Positions 15,975-24,616 of a stretch of DNA of 32,079 nt are shown in pieces. The position numbers and the translations under genes were made by a program. Position 1 is the first letter of the stretch; every line of letters begins with the position of its first letter. The notes beneath the pieces are model-generated. The model had not been told where the DNA came from. It saw only the letters and a program-made list of their open reading frames with translations, and ran no database searches. Origin of the DNA: an uncultured Lachnospiraceae bacterium (GTDB taxonomy: Bacteria; Bacillota; Clostridia; Lachnospirales; Lachnospiraceae); NCBI GenBank assembly GCA_947166195.1, contig CAMVDF010000005.1:1-32079 (forward strand), read 5' to 3'.

Positions 15975-17489
15975 ATGAAAAAACACATTCCGCTGATACT
16001 GGCGGTTCTGCATACACTAATCTCATTTTTCACGGACAGGATGGTCTTTTCCTTTACATCCGGGAATGCCTGGGGAAACTATATCCCATGCAAGGTCCTG
16101 ATGCTTCTTTTCCTGTATATGTTCTGGCAGTTCATTTTTACCTGCGACAGGGATATATTAAAATACAGTGCCGTCTATCTGATACCGATCATCGCGGTGC
16201 TCATCTTCAAGCTCCCCCAGGGGTTTCTCAGTAACGACGAGCACCTGATCTTTGAACAGGCGGTTCAGCTTGCCGACTATACATGGTTTTATTATCTGAC
16301 CACCTGGTACTACATCATCACCATGATGATGATCCCGTCATATCTGGGTCCCATCATAGTGAAGGTAGTGATCCAGGTGCTGATGTGTGGGTACTGTGTG
16401 TACCGTGTTGCAAAGCATACAGAAAGCCGCAGGAGGGGCGCAGTCATGTACATCGCTTTCCTCCTGCCGCCCATCCTTGCCTATACGACATCGGCACACA
16501 GGATACCCATTTACATTTATCTCTATCTCTATCTGATGTTCAGGCTCTATATGGATATGCTTGAAAAAAAGGATCCTTCAAAAAAGGATCTCATACTTCT
16601 TTGCCTGCTCATCGCCGTACTGACCCAGTGGAGGACAGAAGGTATATATCTGGCGGTTTTCGGGCCGGTTCTCCTTTTCATCGCATATCCCTCTCTTCGG
16701 AAAAAGAAGAGTATCCTTGCTATATGCCTGCTTTCCGTCATCGTCCAGTATGTGGTTGCCATTCCACAGAATGGGATCATCCCCTCAAGGATGAACGACA
16801 AGGCAGAAAACCGCATGGGGCCTTTTTACGCCTATACCATCACTAATATGGTCAGAAACGGCCTGGATCCCGAAAAGAACGCTGCCGATCTCCTTCAGGT
16901 TGACAGATATCTCGACATGGAAACGGTAAAAAACATCAACTATGCCCTTGGAGACATCAACTACGAGGATACCCTGATCCTCTACTATCCGGGCTATACA
17001 GGTCTGCGTCCGGAGGCCTCCGATGAAGACTACAGGGCCTATGTTGAGGCCTGCAAAAACATATTCAAAAACAACCCTGATGTCCTGGTAAAGACCCGCA
17101 TCGGCTCCTTTGACTATGCAGCCACGGTCTACGACATCCGCCTTGATCAGGGCATACCCGCCCTCATCATCAGCATAATAAAAACCATCGCCTACAATCT
17201 CTACATCCCGATGGTCCTCCTGCTTCTCCTCTTCATATATTCGCTTTTCCTCACGATGCAGAGCATAACCCGGAAACAGCCGCTGTCACGGCACGCATTT
17301 ACGGCTGTCATGACCCTCGGCCTTTTTGCCCACTGGTTCATAGTATTTGTCCTGGCCCCGGCCTCCTACTTCAAATACTATTTTCCGATATACTTTACCG
17401 TATACTTCTGGTACATACTGTATATAGCGGACGCAGGCACCGTATTCCGTCAGACTATACCACCTGCTTCGGATGAATACCGTATATAG
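15975..17489 (+). CDS. Polytopic membrane protein, possible GT-C-type glycosyltransferase
   Basis: The 504-residue product contains many hydrophobic segments across its length. A first extracytoplasmic loop with NDEH (residues 87-90) recalls the acidic motif of GT-C glycosyltransferases that use polyprenyl-linked sugars. A soluble loop of about 100 residues lies before the last membrane segments. I do not recognise the specific family. GAGG (15966-15969) favours the ATG at 15975; the ATG at 15939 and GTG at 15933 are in frame but lack a good ribosome binding site. The last codons contain a copy of an 18-bp sequence that recurs just across the stop codon, so the C-terminus may have been altered by that element. 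Confidence 0.6.
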   Translation: MKKHIPLILAVLHTLISFFTDRMVFSFTSGNAWGNYIPCKVLMLLFLYMFWQFIFTCDRDILKYSAVYLIPIIAVLIFKLPQGFLSNDEHLIFEQAVQLADYTWFYYLTTWYYIITMMMIPSYLGPIIVKVVIQVLMCGYCVYRVAKHTESRRRGAVMYIAFLLPPILAYTTSAHRIPIYIYLYLYLMFRLYMDMLEKKDPSKKDLILLCLLIAVLTQWRTEGIYLAVFGPVLLFIAYPSLRKKKSILAICLLSVIVQYVVAIPQNGIIPSRMNDKAENRMGPFYAYTITNMVRNGLDPEKNAADLLQVDRYLDMETVKNINYALGDINYEDTLILYYPGYTGLRPEASDEDYRAYVEACKNIFKNNPDVLVKTRIGSFDYAATVYDIRLDQGIPALIISIIKTIAYNLYIPMVLLLLLFIYSLFLTMQSITRKQPLSRHAFTAVMTLGLFAHWFIVFVLAPASYFKYYFPIYFTVYFWYILYIADAGTVFRQTIPPASDEYRI

Positions 17490-17499
17490 CGGACGCAGG
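17420..17499. repeat. 18-bp direct repeat spanning the end of the membrane-protein gene
   Basis: GTATATAGCGGACGCAGG occurs at 17420-17437 and 17482-17499, with weaker similarity for about 13 further bases. The second copy overlaps the TAG stop. The 62-base offset puts the copies in different frames, and both can be read as YIADAGTVFR. Confidence 0.75.
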
Positions 17500-17564
17500 T
17501 ACTGTTTTTCGACGTTCTTTTTCGAGCCGTACTGATACTTGGAAAGTACTCGCAGAACAGGGAT

Positions 17565-17586
17565 GCCGGTACATGGATGTACCGGC
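17565..17586. repeat. Perfect palindrome in the spacer before the methyltransferase
   Basis: GCCGGTACAT (17565-17574) and ATGTACCGGC (17577-17586) are perfect ten-base inverted repeats, extended by one more T-A pair outside. The surrounding spacer (17490-17734) has further weak pairings: CACGG/CCGTG near 17600-17630 and CCTA/TAGG near 17655. No T-run follows, so it is not a standard terminator. It looks like a dispersed intergenic element. Confidence 0.7.
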
Positions 17587-17734
17587 AAGGCCGCATGAAC
17601 ACGGATGTGAATTGAGGCCGACCCGTGACGCTCGCAAAGAATATATGCACTTTCCTAGTATCATAGGCGAGAAAAAACTAACGAGAAAAACAGTAACTGC
17701 GTCAGCGAAAAACAGTATAGAAAAAGGAACAACC

Positions 17735-18601
17735 ATGTACATTTCTGATAAATGGAAAGAATATGAAGTAATAGATGCCACTCAGGGCGAAAAACTTGAG
17801 CGTTGGGGAGACTATATCCTCGTCCGCCCCGATCCGCAGGTAATCTGGAACACTCCAAAGGAGAATCCCCTGTGGCACAAAGCCAACGGAATATACCACA
17901 GGAGCAGCAAAGGCGGCGGAAGCTGGGAATTCCGTGACCTTCCGGAGGAATGGCAGATCCACTACGGACAGCTCACCTTTAACCTCAAACCCTTTGCCTT
18001 CAAACACACCGGCCTCTTTCCCGAGCAGGCCGCAAACTGGGACTGGGCAGCGGATCTCATAAAAACCAGCGGCAGACAGATCAGGATACTGAACCTTTTT
18101 GCCTATACCGGAGGTGCTACCATGTCAGCAGTGCTTGCGGGAGCTCATGTCACCCATGTGGATGCCTCAAAGGGCATGACAGGCTGGGCAAAGGAAAATG
18201 AGACGGCATCAAAGCTGCCCCATACATCCTTTCGTTATATAGTCGAAGACTGCGTCAGATTTGTGGATCGTGAGATCAGACGAGAAAGCAGATATGATGC
18301 CATCATCATGGATCCTCCCTCCTACGGCAGGGGCCCGAAGGGCGAGATCTGGAAGCTGGAGGACTGCGTCTTTCCGCTTTTGCAAAAGACGGAAAAACTG
18401 CTTTCCGATGATCCGCTCTTCTTTTTGATCAATTCCTATACAACAGGACTGCAGAGTGCGGTACTCACCTATATGATGAAGCTTGCGTTCAAAAACAGGA
18501 AAACGAAACTTATAGAAGCAGATGAAGTGGGACTTCCCGTAAAGGATGCGGGCACAGTACTTCCCTGCGGCTGTTCCGGAAGGACGGTATTTGGCGGATG
18601 A
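17735..18601 (+). CDS. Class I SAM-dependent methyltransferase, RlmI-like (COG1092 type)
   Basis: The 288-residue protein has a Rossmann-fold SAM site: NLFAYTGGAT at residues 120-129 (motif I) and VDAS at 142-145. It also has the DPPSYGRG motif at 193-200 typical of RNA base methyltransferases related to RlmI/RlmK. It lacks the N-terminal PUA domain of E. coli RlmI. An N-terminal beta-rich portion precedes the catalytic domain. AAAAAGGAA ending at 17729 supports the ATG at 17735. The open frame continues upstream to at least 17573, but that part lies in the palindromic spacer. The target is probably rRNA; base and position are unknown. It overlaps the next gene by ATGA. Confidence 0.82.
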   Translation: MYISDKWKEYEVIDATQGEKLERWGDYILVRPDPQVIWNTPKENPLWHKANGIYHRSSKGGGSWEFRDLPEEWQIHYGQLTFNLKPFAFKHTGLFPEQAANWDWAADLIKTSGRQIRILNLFAYTGGATMSAVLAGAHVTHVDASKGMTGWAKENETASKLPHTSFRYIVEDCVRFVDREIRRESRYDAIIMDPPSYGRGPKGEIWKLEDCVFPLLQKTEKLLSDDPLFFLINSYTTGLQSAVLTYMMKLAFKNRKTKLIEADEVGLPVKDAGTVLPCGCSGRTVFGG

Positions 18602-21144
18602 AGGATATCCTTACAAAAATTCTCGGCTTTGCCGTCATATTTGCCGTATCGATAATGGTGATCAGTTCCTTCATGAACCGCGGGAGCACGGATATGACTG
18701 TGGATATGGAAAAGGCTTCCCTGCCTGTCGTTGCCATCAAAATGCCCGGAGGTACCATCAACAGGCTCTACGGCTACACAGGAGAGGTGGATGTATCAAA
18801 GATCCGTGGCTGCATAACCCAGCTTGACGAAAAGAGGGGACTTTCTTTTATTATACGAAAATACGGCGCCGACGTGAACGGACTCTACTTTGAGGTCAGG
18901 AGCATGGACGGAGAAAGGCTCATCGAAAAGACCCGGATAAAGGATGTGAAGGACCATCCGGATGAGATCGAGGGGAGTCTCAAAGTCAAGGATCTCATCG
19001 ATGAAAATACCGAGTACAGCCTTTGCATCGGCTTTCCTGACGGCAAGGGCAGAGATGTCAGATATTATACCAGGGTGATCTACAACAATGAACTGAGAGC
19101 CGGGGAGCTTTCCGATTTTGTCAGGGACTTTTCAAAGGCGACCCTGAACAAGGAGGAGGCGAGATCCGTTGCCATGTATCTGGAAAGTAACGAGCTTGGC
19201 GACAATACGGATTTTGCTCATGTGAACATCCATTCCAGCTTTGACCAGATCACCTTTGGAAACCTGCGTCCCGAGATAATAAGTGACATGGATGTAAAGA
19301 TCTACGATATGGGCGTAAACGGCGGATTTTTCGGCAACTCCTACCGTATAGAGGCGGGACCGGAGGGCCTTCGCCACGAGTATGAGGTGAACGAGTTTTT
19401 CAGGCTCAGGATCAGTCCGAAGAGGATCTATCTCATAGATTTTGAACGAACCATGAAAGAGGTCTTCATACCTGACAAGGATCATTTCATAAATGACAAG
19501 ATCATGTTCGGGATCACCGACAATGACATAAATTTCCTGGAGAACAACGACGGCGATATCGTTGCCTTTGTCCAGAACGGAGCGCTCTATTGCTACAGAG
19601 GAGTCAACAACCGGGTGGTCAAGGTCTTTTCATTTTTTGACGAGGAAAACAATGACGAGCGTACCAGGCTGTCCGATCACGACATCAAGATACTATCGGT
19701 TGACGAGGGCGGAAACATCCGGTTTCTGCTTTACGGATATATGAACAGAGGCAGGCATGAGGGAGAGGTCCTGGCAGGGGTATATTATTATGACAGTTCG
19801 CTGAATACTATAGAGGAAGAGGTTGTCATACCCTATGACGGTTCCTATGCCCGGATCAAGAGCAACCTGGATCTGCTTGCTTTTGAGGACAGGGCAAACA
19901 ATTTCTACTTTTATCTGTCGGATACGATCTATAGGATCAGGATGGGCTCGGCCAGGACCGAGATCCTGGCCTCTGATATCGGTGTGGACGATTTTGTGGT
20001 ATCTGACAGTTCAGGGCTTGTTGCATGGACCGATGAACTGGTGAAGGTCGGCTCGGCAGATACCATGGGTGTCAATTCCGAAAACAGTGAGATAACCTTT
20101 CTGGATCTGTCCACGGGAGAGAGGAGGCTTATCAAGGCCGGACCCGGAATGATCAGCGTGCCTGTCGGCTTCATAGGAGAGGACCTGGTCTACGGAGCCG
20201 TGGATTCGAGCGGGATAATCAGGACCGCTGCGGGAACGGCAAGGCTGGTCATGAAGTATCTCTATATTGAAAGCCCGAAGGGCGAGATTTTGAAGGAATA
20301 CGATGCAAAGGACAGGTATATTTCAAGGGTCGAGATAAAGGACAATGCGATAAATATTGAAAAGATCCTGCTTGACAGCCAGGGTACGGTGGTGAATGTG
20401 GAAAGTGACCAGATAGTGGGAAGCGGGCGGACAAAGGATACCCATACCTCCATTCTTTCCGTTCTGACCGAGGAAACGGAGACTATCGTGGAGATGCAGG
20501 TCTATCAGGATATCAGGACAGATTCCCTGCAGCTTCTGACTCCAAAGGAGGTTGTTTATGAAGGCGGGCGCAATGTCGATATAGAAGGTTCGTCAAAGGT
20601 CAGTGACGAGACCTATATTGTCTATTCAAAGGGACTGATCTCAGGTATTTACAGCAGTCTTTCCGGTGCCATAGAAAAGGCCGACGAGGATGCCGGTGTG
20701 GTGGTCTTTGATGTGAACAAGTATGCCTGGGCAAAAACCGGAAAGGAAAGCGAAAAGAGCATTCCTCTGGAAGAGATATCGGAGTTTACCGGAAATTCTC
20801 TCTATGACTGCCTGTCGGCCATGCTGGAGTATACAGGAAAAAAGGCTGATATCAAAGGTGATGTTGAAAGAGGAGTATCCCCCATAGAGATACTGCAGGA
20901 TAATATGGACGCCGAGATCCTGAATCTTGAAGGCTGCACTTTGGACGAGGTTCTCTACTATGTATCCTCCGACCGCCTGGTGCTGGCACCTTCAAGGGTA
21001 CAGACGCTGCTCATCACGGGATATGATACCAAAAACATCGAAGTACTGAACCCTGCAGAAGAGAGCGTTCACAAGATCGGCTTAAACGACGCCAAAGAAC
21101 TCTTTGAGAGCAGGGGAAACGAATTCATCAGCTATGTAAGGTAA
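18598..21144 (+). CDS. Membrane-anchored extracytoplasmic protein of unknown function
   Basis: The 848-residue product has an N-terminal membrane anchor (about residues 5-26) and a long beta-rich region with no motif I recognise for certain. The middle (about 300-600) reads like irregular propeller strands. The last 130 residues loosely resemble a C39-type papain-like domain: C738 in YDCLSAMLEYTG aligns with a catalytic Cys, followed by LLITGYD. The expected His and Asp positions appear to be Q802 and N818, so a peptidase would be inactive (inference). It starts within the methyltransferase stop (ATGA) and ends two bases from the convergent prs gene. No function is assigned. Confidence 0.75.
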   Translation: MKDILTKILGFAVIFAVSIMVISSFMNRGSTDMTVDMEKASLPVVAIKMPGGTINRLYGYTGEVDVSKIRGCITQLDEKRGLSFIIRKYGADVNGLYFEVRSMDGERLIEKTRIKDVKDHPDEIEGSLKVKDLIDENTEYSLCIGFPDGKGRDVRYYTRVIYNNELRAGELSDFVRDFSKATLNKEEARSVAMYLESNELGDNTDFAHVNIHSSFDQITFGNLRPEIISDMDVKIYDMGVNGGFFGNSYRIEAGPEGLRHEYEVNEFFRLRISPKRIYLIDFERTMKEVFIPDKDHFINDKIMFGITDNDINFLENNDGDIVAFVQNGALYCYRGVNNRVVKVFSFFDEENNDERTRLSDHDIKILSVDEGGNIRFLLYGYMNRGRHEGEVLAGVYYYDSSLNTIEEEVVIPYDGSYARIKSNLDLLAFEDRANNFYFYLSDTIYRIRMGSARTEILASDIGVDDFVVSDSSGLVAWTDELVKVGSADTMGVNSENSEITFLDLSTGERRLIKAGPGMISVPVGFIGEDLVYGAVDSSGIIRTAAGTARLVMKYLYIESPKGEILKEYDAKDRYISRVEIKDNAINIEKILLDSQGTVVNVESDQIVGSGRTKDTHTSILSVLTEETETIVEMQVYQDIRTDSLQLLTPKEVVYEGGRNVDIEGSSKVSDETYIVYSKGLISGIYSSLSGAIEKADEDAGVVVFDVNKYAWAKTGKESEKSIPLEEISEFTGNSLYDCLSAMLEYTGKKADIKGDVERGVSPIEILQDNMDAEILNLEGCTLDEVLYYVSSDRLVLAPSRVQTLLITGYDTKNIEVLNPAEESVHKIGLNDAKELFESRGNEFISYVR

Positions 21145-21146
21145 GT

Positions 21147-22337
21147 TTACTCTTCAGTCAACTCCCCCTTCATGTAGCGATCCACAAAGGACTGTATCCT
21201 TCCGATGGGATTCAGCAGATCGCTGATGGATGAGTCATGGTTCAGTGTGTCTATGATGTAGGCGATATACTTGCTCATATCGCAGGAAATGTACCATTCC
21301 CTTTTGAGTAGTTCAGGCATCTGATAGATGAGGTTTGTTGTGAGAACCCCGCTGATGATGCCGTCCTCGTAGGCTTTGTCAAATCTTTCGATCCCTTTTG
21401 TGAAAAGTCCGAAGGTTGCTGCCAGATAGATTCGGCGGGCCTTGCGCTGTTTCAAAGACATGGCGACCTCCAGGGAGGTATCTCCTGAGGAGATCATATC
21501 GTCGACTACGATGATATCCTTGCCTTCGACATCCGTTCCCAGAAATTCATGTGAGACCACAGGATTTCTGCCGCCCACAACCCTTGTATAATCACGTCTT
21601 TTGTAGAACATTCCCATATCAAGCCCAAGGACATTTGCAAAATAGATGGCCCGGCTCATGCCGCCCTCATCCGGACTTACCACAAGCATATGCTCGGCAT
21701 CGACGGAGAGATCCTTTACATTTGACAAAAGTCCCTTGATGAACTGATAGGAGGGCTGTATGGTCTCAAAACCGCTTAAGGGTATGGAATTCTGAACCCT
21801 GGCATCATGGGCATCAAAGGTTATGATATTGTCAACACCCATCTTGACAAGCTCCTGCAGTGCCAGTGCACAGTCAAGGGATTCCCTTGCGGCTCTGGTA
21901 TGCTGACGGCTTTCATAGAGGAAGGGCATAATGACTGTGATCCGTCTTGCCTTGCCTCCGACGGCTGCTATGATCCTTTTGAGGTTCTGGTAGTGATCGT
22001 CCGGGGACATATGATTGATCTCACCGGAAATAGAATAAGTCACGCTGTAGTTGCAGACATCAACTATGAGATAGAGGTCCATGCCTCTGACAGATTCCAT
22101 GATCATGCCCTTTGCTTCGCCTGTTCCAAAGCGGGGCAGCTGTGCTTCTACGAGATAGGTATCCCTGTGATAACCGGAATAGACGAGGGAGTCTTTCTGT
22201 TCGTCCTCACGCTCCCTGCGCCATTTTACCAAAAATGAATCGATCTTTTCGCAAAGGGGTAGGGTGCCGGTCAGGGGAACCACTCCCAGAGATCCGATGG
22301 GTACAGTGTCCAGTTTCCTTTTGTCGTGGGTTGACAT
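21147..22337 (-). CDS. prs: Ribose-phosphate pyrophosphokinase (PRPP synthetase), long divergent form
   Basis: The 396-residue enzyme would make PRPP from ribose 5-phosphate and ATP for nucleotide, His and Trp synthesis. The PRPP-binding loop IVVDDMISSGDT is at residues 276-287. PFLYESRQHTRAARE (138-152) corresponds to the ATP-binding Arg/Gln region, and TFDAHDARVQNSIP (173-186) to the divalent-metal loop. It is about 80 residues longer than the classical enzyme, with insertions in the N-terminal half and at the C-terminus, and its motifs differ from the canonical forms. The start codon shares one base with the stop of the dnaC-like gene (TAATG), and GGAGG precedes it. It is the last gene of a replication operon. 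Confidence 0.85.
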   Translation of the reverse strand: MSTHDKRKLDTVPIGSLGVVPLTGTLPLCEKIDSFLVKWRREREDEQKDSLVYSGYHRDTYLVEAQLPRFGTGEAKGMIMESVRGMDLYLIVDVCNYSVTYSISGEINHMSPDDHYQNLKRIIAAVGGKARRITVIMPFLYESRQHTRAARESLDCALALQELVKMGVDNIITFDAHDARVQNSIPLSGFETIQPSYQFIKGLLSNVKDLSVDAEHMLVVSPDEGGMSRAIYFANVLGLDMGMFYKRRDYTRVVGGRNPVVSHEFLGTDVEGKDIIVVDDMISSGDTSLEVAMSLKQRKARRIYLAATFGLFTKGIERFDKAYEDGIISGVLTTNLIYQMPELLKREWYISCDMSKYIAYIIDTLNHDSSISDLLNPIGRIQSFVDRYMKGELTEE

Positions 22338-23302
22338 TATGCCTGCCTCCGTTTCATCAATCGGATATCCTCGCCTGTAAACCGGATCAGTTCGTAGCTA
22401 CCAAGGATCCTCGAAAACGAGCGCTCGGAATAATTGTCCTTGAGCTGCTCCAAAGAAAGGTTGCTGGAAATGATGGTCGGTTTCCTGGCATTGTCCCGTT
22501 CATTCAATATCTGAAAGAGCTCAGCGGCCGTAACGGTCGCGGAATTCATCACTTCCGTTCCCAGATCGTCTATGATCAGGAGCGAACAGTCAAACAGGCT
22601 GTTGTAAGCATCCTCATCAAATGTCTGGCCGTTCCTTCTGAATACATGGCCGTTTAATAGTTCAAAGAGCCTCAGGGCCGTGAGATATATGACGGAATAA
22701 CCCTCATCTATAAGTCTTTCGGCAATACAGTTTGTGATAAACGTCTTGCCACTCCCCACATTTCCATAGAATAGCATATTTACATAGTTTTTTGCAAACG
22801 AATCGACGAAGTCTTCGGCCAGGGTCCGGATCTTTTTCATCTGGATGAGAGTGTCCCCGGAAAAGTATTCATAGGAAAAGGTGTCGAAATTTTCTTCCCT
22901 GAGTTTCGGATAAATGTCTGACTGCCGGTACATGACATCTATGATCTTTTGTTTCAGGCAGTGGCATCTGGTTCCGTTCACAAAACCGGTATCTTTGCAG
23001 TCAGGGCAGTCATAGACCGGCTGAAGATATGAGGGATCGTAGCCGGCAGCCTTCATGAGGGAGGCTTTTTTTGCGGAAAGTTCGTCGATCCTTTTGAGAG
23101 AGGTCTCTGTGCTCCTGCCCTCCGTGATACTTTGGATGGCGGCCTCAGCTCCCGTATCGGCGATCTGTGCATCTATCTCCTTCAGGGCCGGGATCCTGCC
23201 GTATACTTCCCTTTTTCTTTCGTCAGAAAGAGCGCGGTTTTTCCGTCTGGTCTCTTCGTAGGAGGACATTATCTCATTGAATTGACGGTGACTGAAGATC
23301 AT
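22337..23302 (-). CDS. DnaC/DnaI-like ATPase, replicative helicase loader
   Basis: The 321-residue protein has an N-terminal helical region and a zinc-binding cluster C99-x2-C102 with C113-x-C115. It continues with an AAA+ domain carrying Walker A GNVGSGKT (180-187) and Walker B LLIIDDLG (241-248), plus a sensor-like SSN. This is the architecture of DnaI, which loads the replicative helicase at origins. IstB-type transposition ATPases share the AAA+ core but lack the zinc cluster and would sit beside istA. The gene overlaps the DnaD-like gene by ATGA, which strengthens the primosome assignment. Confidence 0.88.
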   Translation of the reverse strand: MIFSHRQFNEIMSSYEETRRKNRALSDERKREVYGRIPALKEIDAQIADTGAEAAIQSITEGRSTETSLKRIDELSAKKASLMKAAGYDPSYLQPVYDCPDCKDTGFVNGTRCHCLKQKIIDVMYRQSDIYPKLREENFDTFSYEYFSGDTLIQMKKIRTLAEDFVDSFAKNYVNMLFYGNVGSGKTFITNCIAERLIDEGYSVIYLTALRLFELLNGHVFRRNGQTFDEDAYNSLFDCSLLIIDDLGTEVMNSATVTAAELFQILNERDNARKPTIISSNLSLEQLKDNYSERSFSRILGSYELIRFTGEDIRLMKRRQA

Positions 23303-24396
23303 GACGGCTTACCTGCCCTTGCCAGGCTTTTTTCTGTGAGCTCCTTTTCAAGAGCATCCATATCGTAATCCCTTTCAGAGAAATTTTTGAAACGGTTGGG
23401 TGCGGAAGCGGAGCCGGAAGCAGTCTTTTTGGGATACTCCCTTTTTGCGCTTTGGGCATATTCCCTGTCAAGTGCCTCTATATCGGAAAGATCCTTCACA
23501 CCCTGGGCATACCATTTTGAAAGAATGGTATCCGCATAGGTGAAGCTGGGCTTGGCAAGTCTTTTGATCGTGCGGGATGCGGCCTCCTGTATTATGGAAA
23601 TATCAAAGCCGTATTCGCTCTCCCATTTGGAGAGGTAATCATACTCCGTGGGAGTGAAGTGTCTGTCGCTGATGCCGAACTCCTTCATCAGGGCATAGAC
23701 ATTCTTGTTGTGGAACTTTGTATATTCTTTTGCTTCATCGACACTGTGGATGCCTTTTTCGTTCCAGGAGAAGGCTACCTCCATGAAATATTTCATGTTG
23801 TTTCCGCCGCAGTCGATGCAGTGCTCAACGAGATATTCTATGAGGTCGACGGGAAAGCCCAGCTCATCATACATGAAAAGGATGTTTTCCATGTCGGTAC
23901 GGGAAAGTGTCTGGCGAAGGTATGATTCAACGGCAAAAATGAGCTGTCTGACATCCTCTTTTTTGCTGAAGGTTGCAAGCTTTGAGGCAGAGTAGCCGTG
24001 AAGCTCCGGTTTCTTTTTTTCCTTTCCCATGTATACGGAAGAAAGGGAAGCAGAGGAGCTGTTTGCCTGAACAACATCCTCGGGACCGTCGTAGGGCAGA
24101 TCGGCGGGATCGTTCAGGGTGATGCCGCAGATGCTGTGATCCTCCTCAAAATCCAGGGTTATGATGCCGGCTCTGGACCAATAGAGCAGTGCACGGCACA
24201 CATCCTTTTCGGTATAATTAAAACGGTCGGCGATGGAAGAGACATCAACAGCTATATCAGAGCTGATGCATCTGATCAGATACAGATAGATCTTCAGCTG
24301 TGCCTCATTGGCTCCCGAAAGATAATTGTCAATGAAGACATTGGATATTATGGTGTTGCCGCTGAAACGGCTGCCGCGTAACCTTATCGAATCCAT
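23299..24396 (-). CDS. DnaD-domain replication initiation protein
   Basis: The 365-residue protein has an N-terminal winged-helix-like region and, from roughly residue 140 to 310, a DnaD-type helical domain containing segments such as YEYLxEH and YADTILSKW. A Lys/Ser-rich tail follows. DnaD/DnaB proteins remodel DNA and recruit the helicase with DnaI. The start at 24396 is chosen because GGGAG lies five bases upstream. An in-frame ATG 18 codons earlier (24450) lies upstream of the predicted -10 and is rejected. It is the first gene of a dnaD / dnaC-like / prs operon. Confidence 0.85.
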   Translation of the reverse strand: MDSIRLRGSRFSGNTIISNVFIDNYLSGANEAQLKIYLYLIRCISSDIAVDVSSIADRFNYTEKDVCRALLYWSRAGIITLDFEEDHSICGITLNDPADLPYDGPEDVVQANSSSASLSSVYMGKEKKKPELHGYSASKLATFSKKEDVRQLIFAVESYLRQTLSRTDMENILFMYDELGFPVDLIEYLVEHCIDCGGNNMKYFMEVAFSWNEKGIHSVDEAKEYTKFHNKNVYALMKEFGISDRHFTPTEYDYLSKWESEYGFDISIIQEAASRTIKRLAKPSFTYADTILSKWYAQGVKDLSDIEALDREYAQSAKREYPKKTASGSASAPNRFKNFSERDYDMDALEKELTEKSLARAGKPS

Positions 24397-24438
24397 TTTT
24401 TCTCCCGATTCATCATCTTTTTTCCGAAAACGATTTGG

Positions 24439-24447
24439 AGTATAGCA
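24439..24447 (-). promoter_or_regulatory. Extended -10 promoter of the replication operon
   Basis: On the minus strand the sequence reads TGC-TATACT, a strong extended -10, 43 bases upstream of the DnaD start. No good -35 hexamer is seen at the normal spacing, which is tolerated by extended -10 promoters. Confidence 0.55.
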
Positions 24448-24503
24448 CAACGGATCTTAAAATGAAACAGGGCAAAACGGCCCCCGGTCTGCAAGTGGCA
24501 TGA

Positions 24504-24512
24504 TGTGGATAA
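24504..24512 (-). promoter_or_regulatory. Consensus DnaA box
   Basis: TGTGGATAA on the + strand is the exact complement of the consensus TTATCCACA. It lies about 60 bases upstream of the predicted -10 of the dnaD operon, in the gene-free 24397-24616 stretch. That stretch also holds an AT-rich inverted repeat (ATGTTA plus seven T at 24521-24535, seven A plus TAACAT at 24554-24566). Only this one box is a perfect match. Confidence 0.55.
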
Positions 24513-24616
24513 AGTGGGAAATGTTATATTTTTTTGAGTGACAGGTTTGTACTAAAAAAATAACATACAGTTCTTTTGAAGACAGGTTGGAAAAATTTTG
24601 TTGATATTGTGGAAAG

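Noticed and set aside
17573-17734. 54-residue N-terminal extension of the methyltransferase
   Set aside because: It is encoded by the palindromic spacer and lacks a ribosome binding site, while the ATG at 17735 has one; homologous enzymes start near there.
22337-23302. IstB transposition ATPase
   Set aside because: There is no istA neighbour, and the zinc cluster plus coupling to a DnaD-like gene indicate a helicase loader.
24397-24616. Chromosomal replication origin
   Set aside because: Only one perfect DnaA box is found and neither dnaA nor dnaN is nearby; a regulatory or titration site is more likely.
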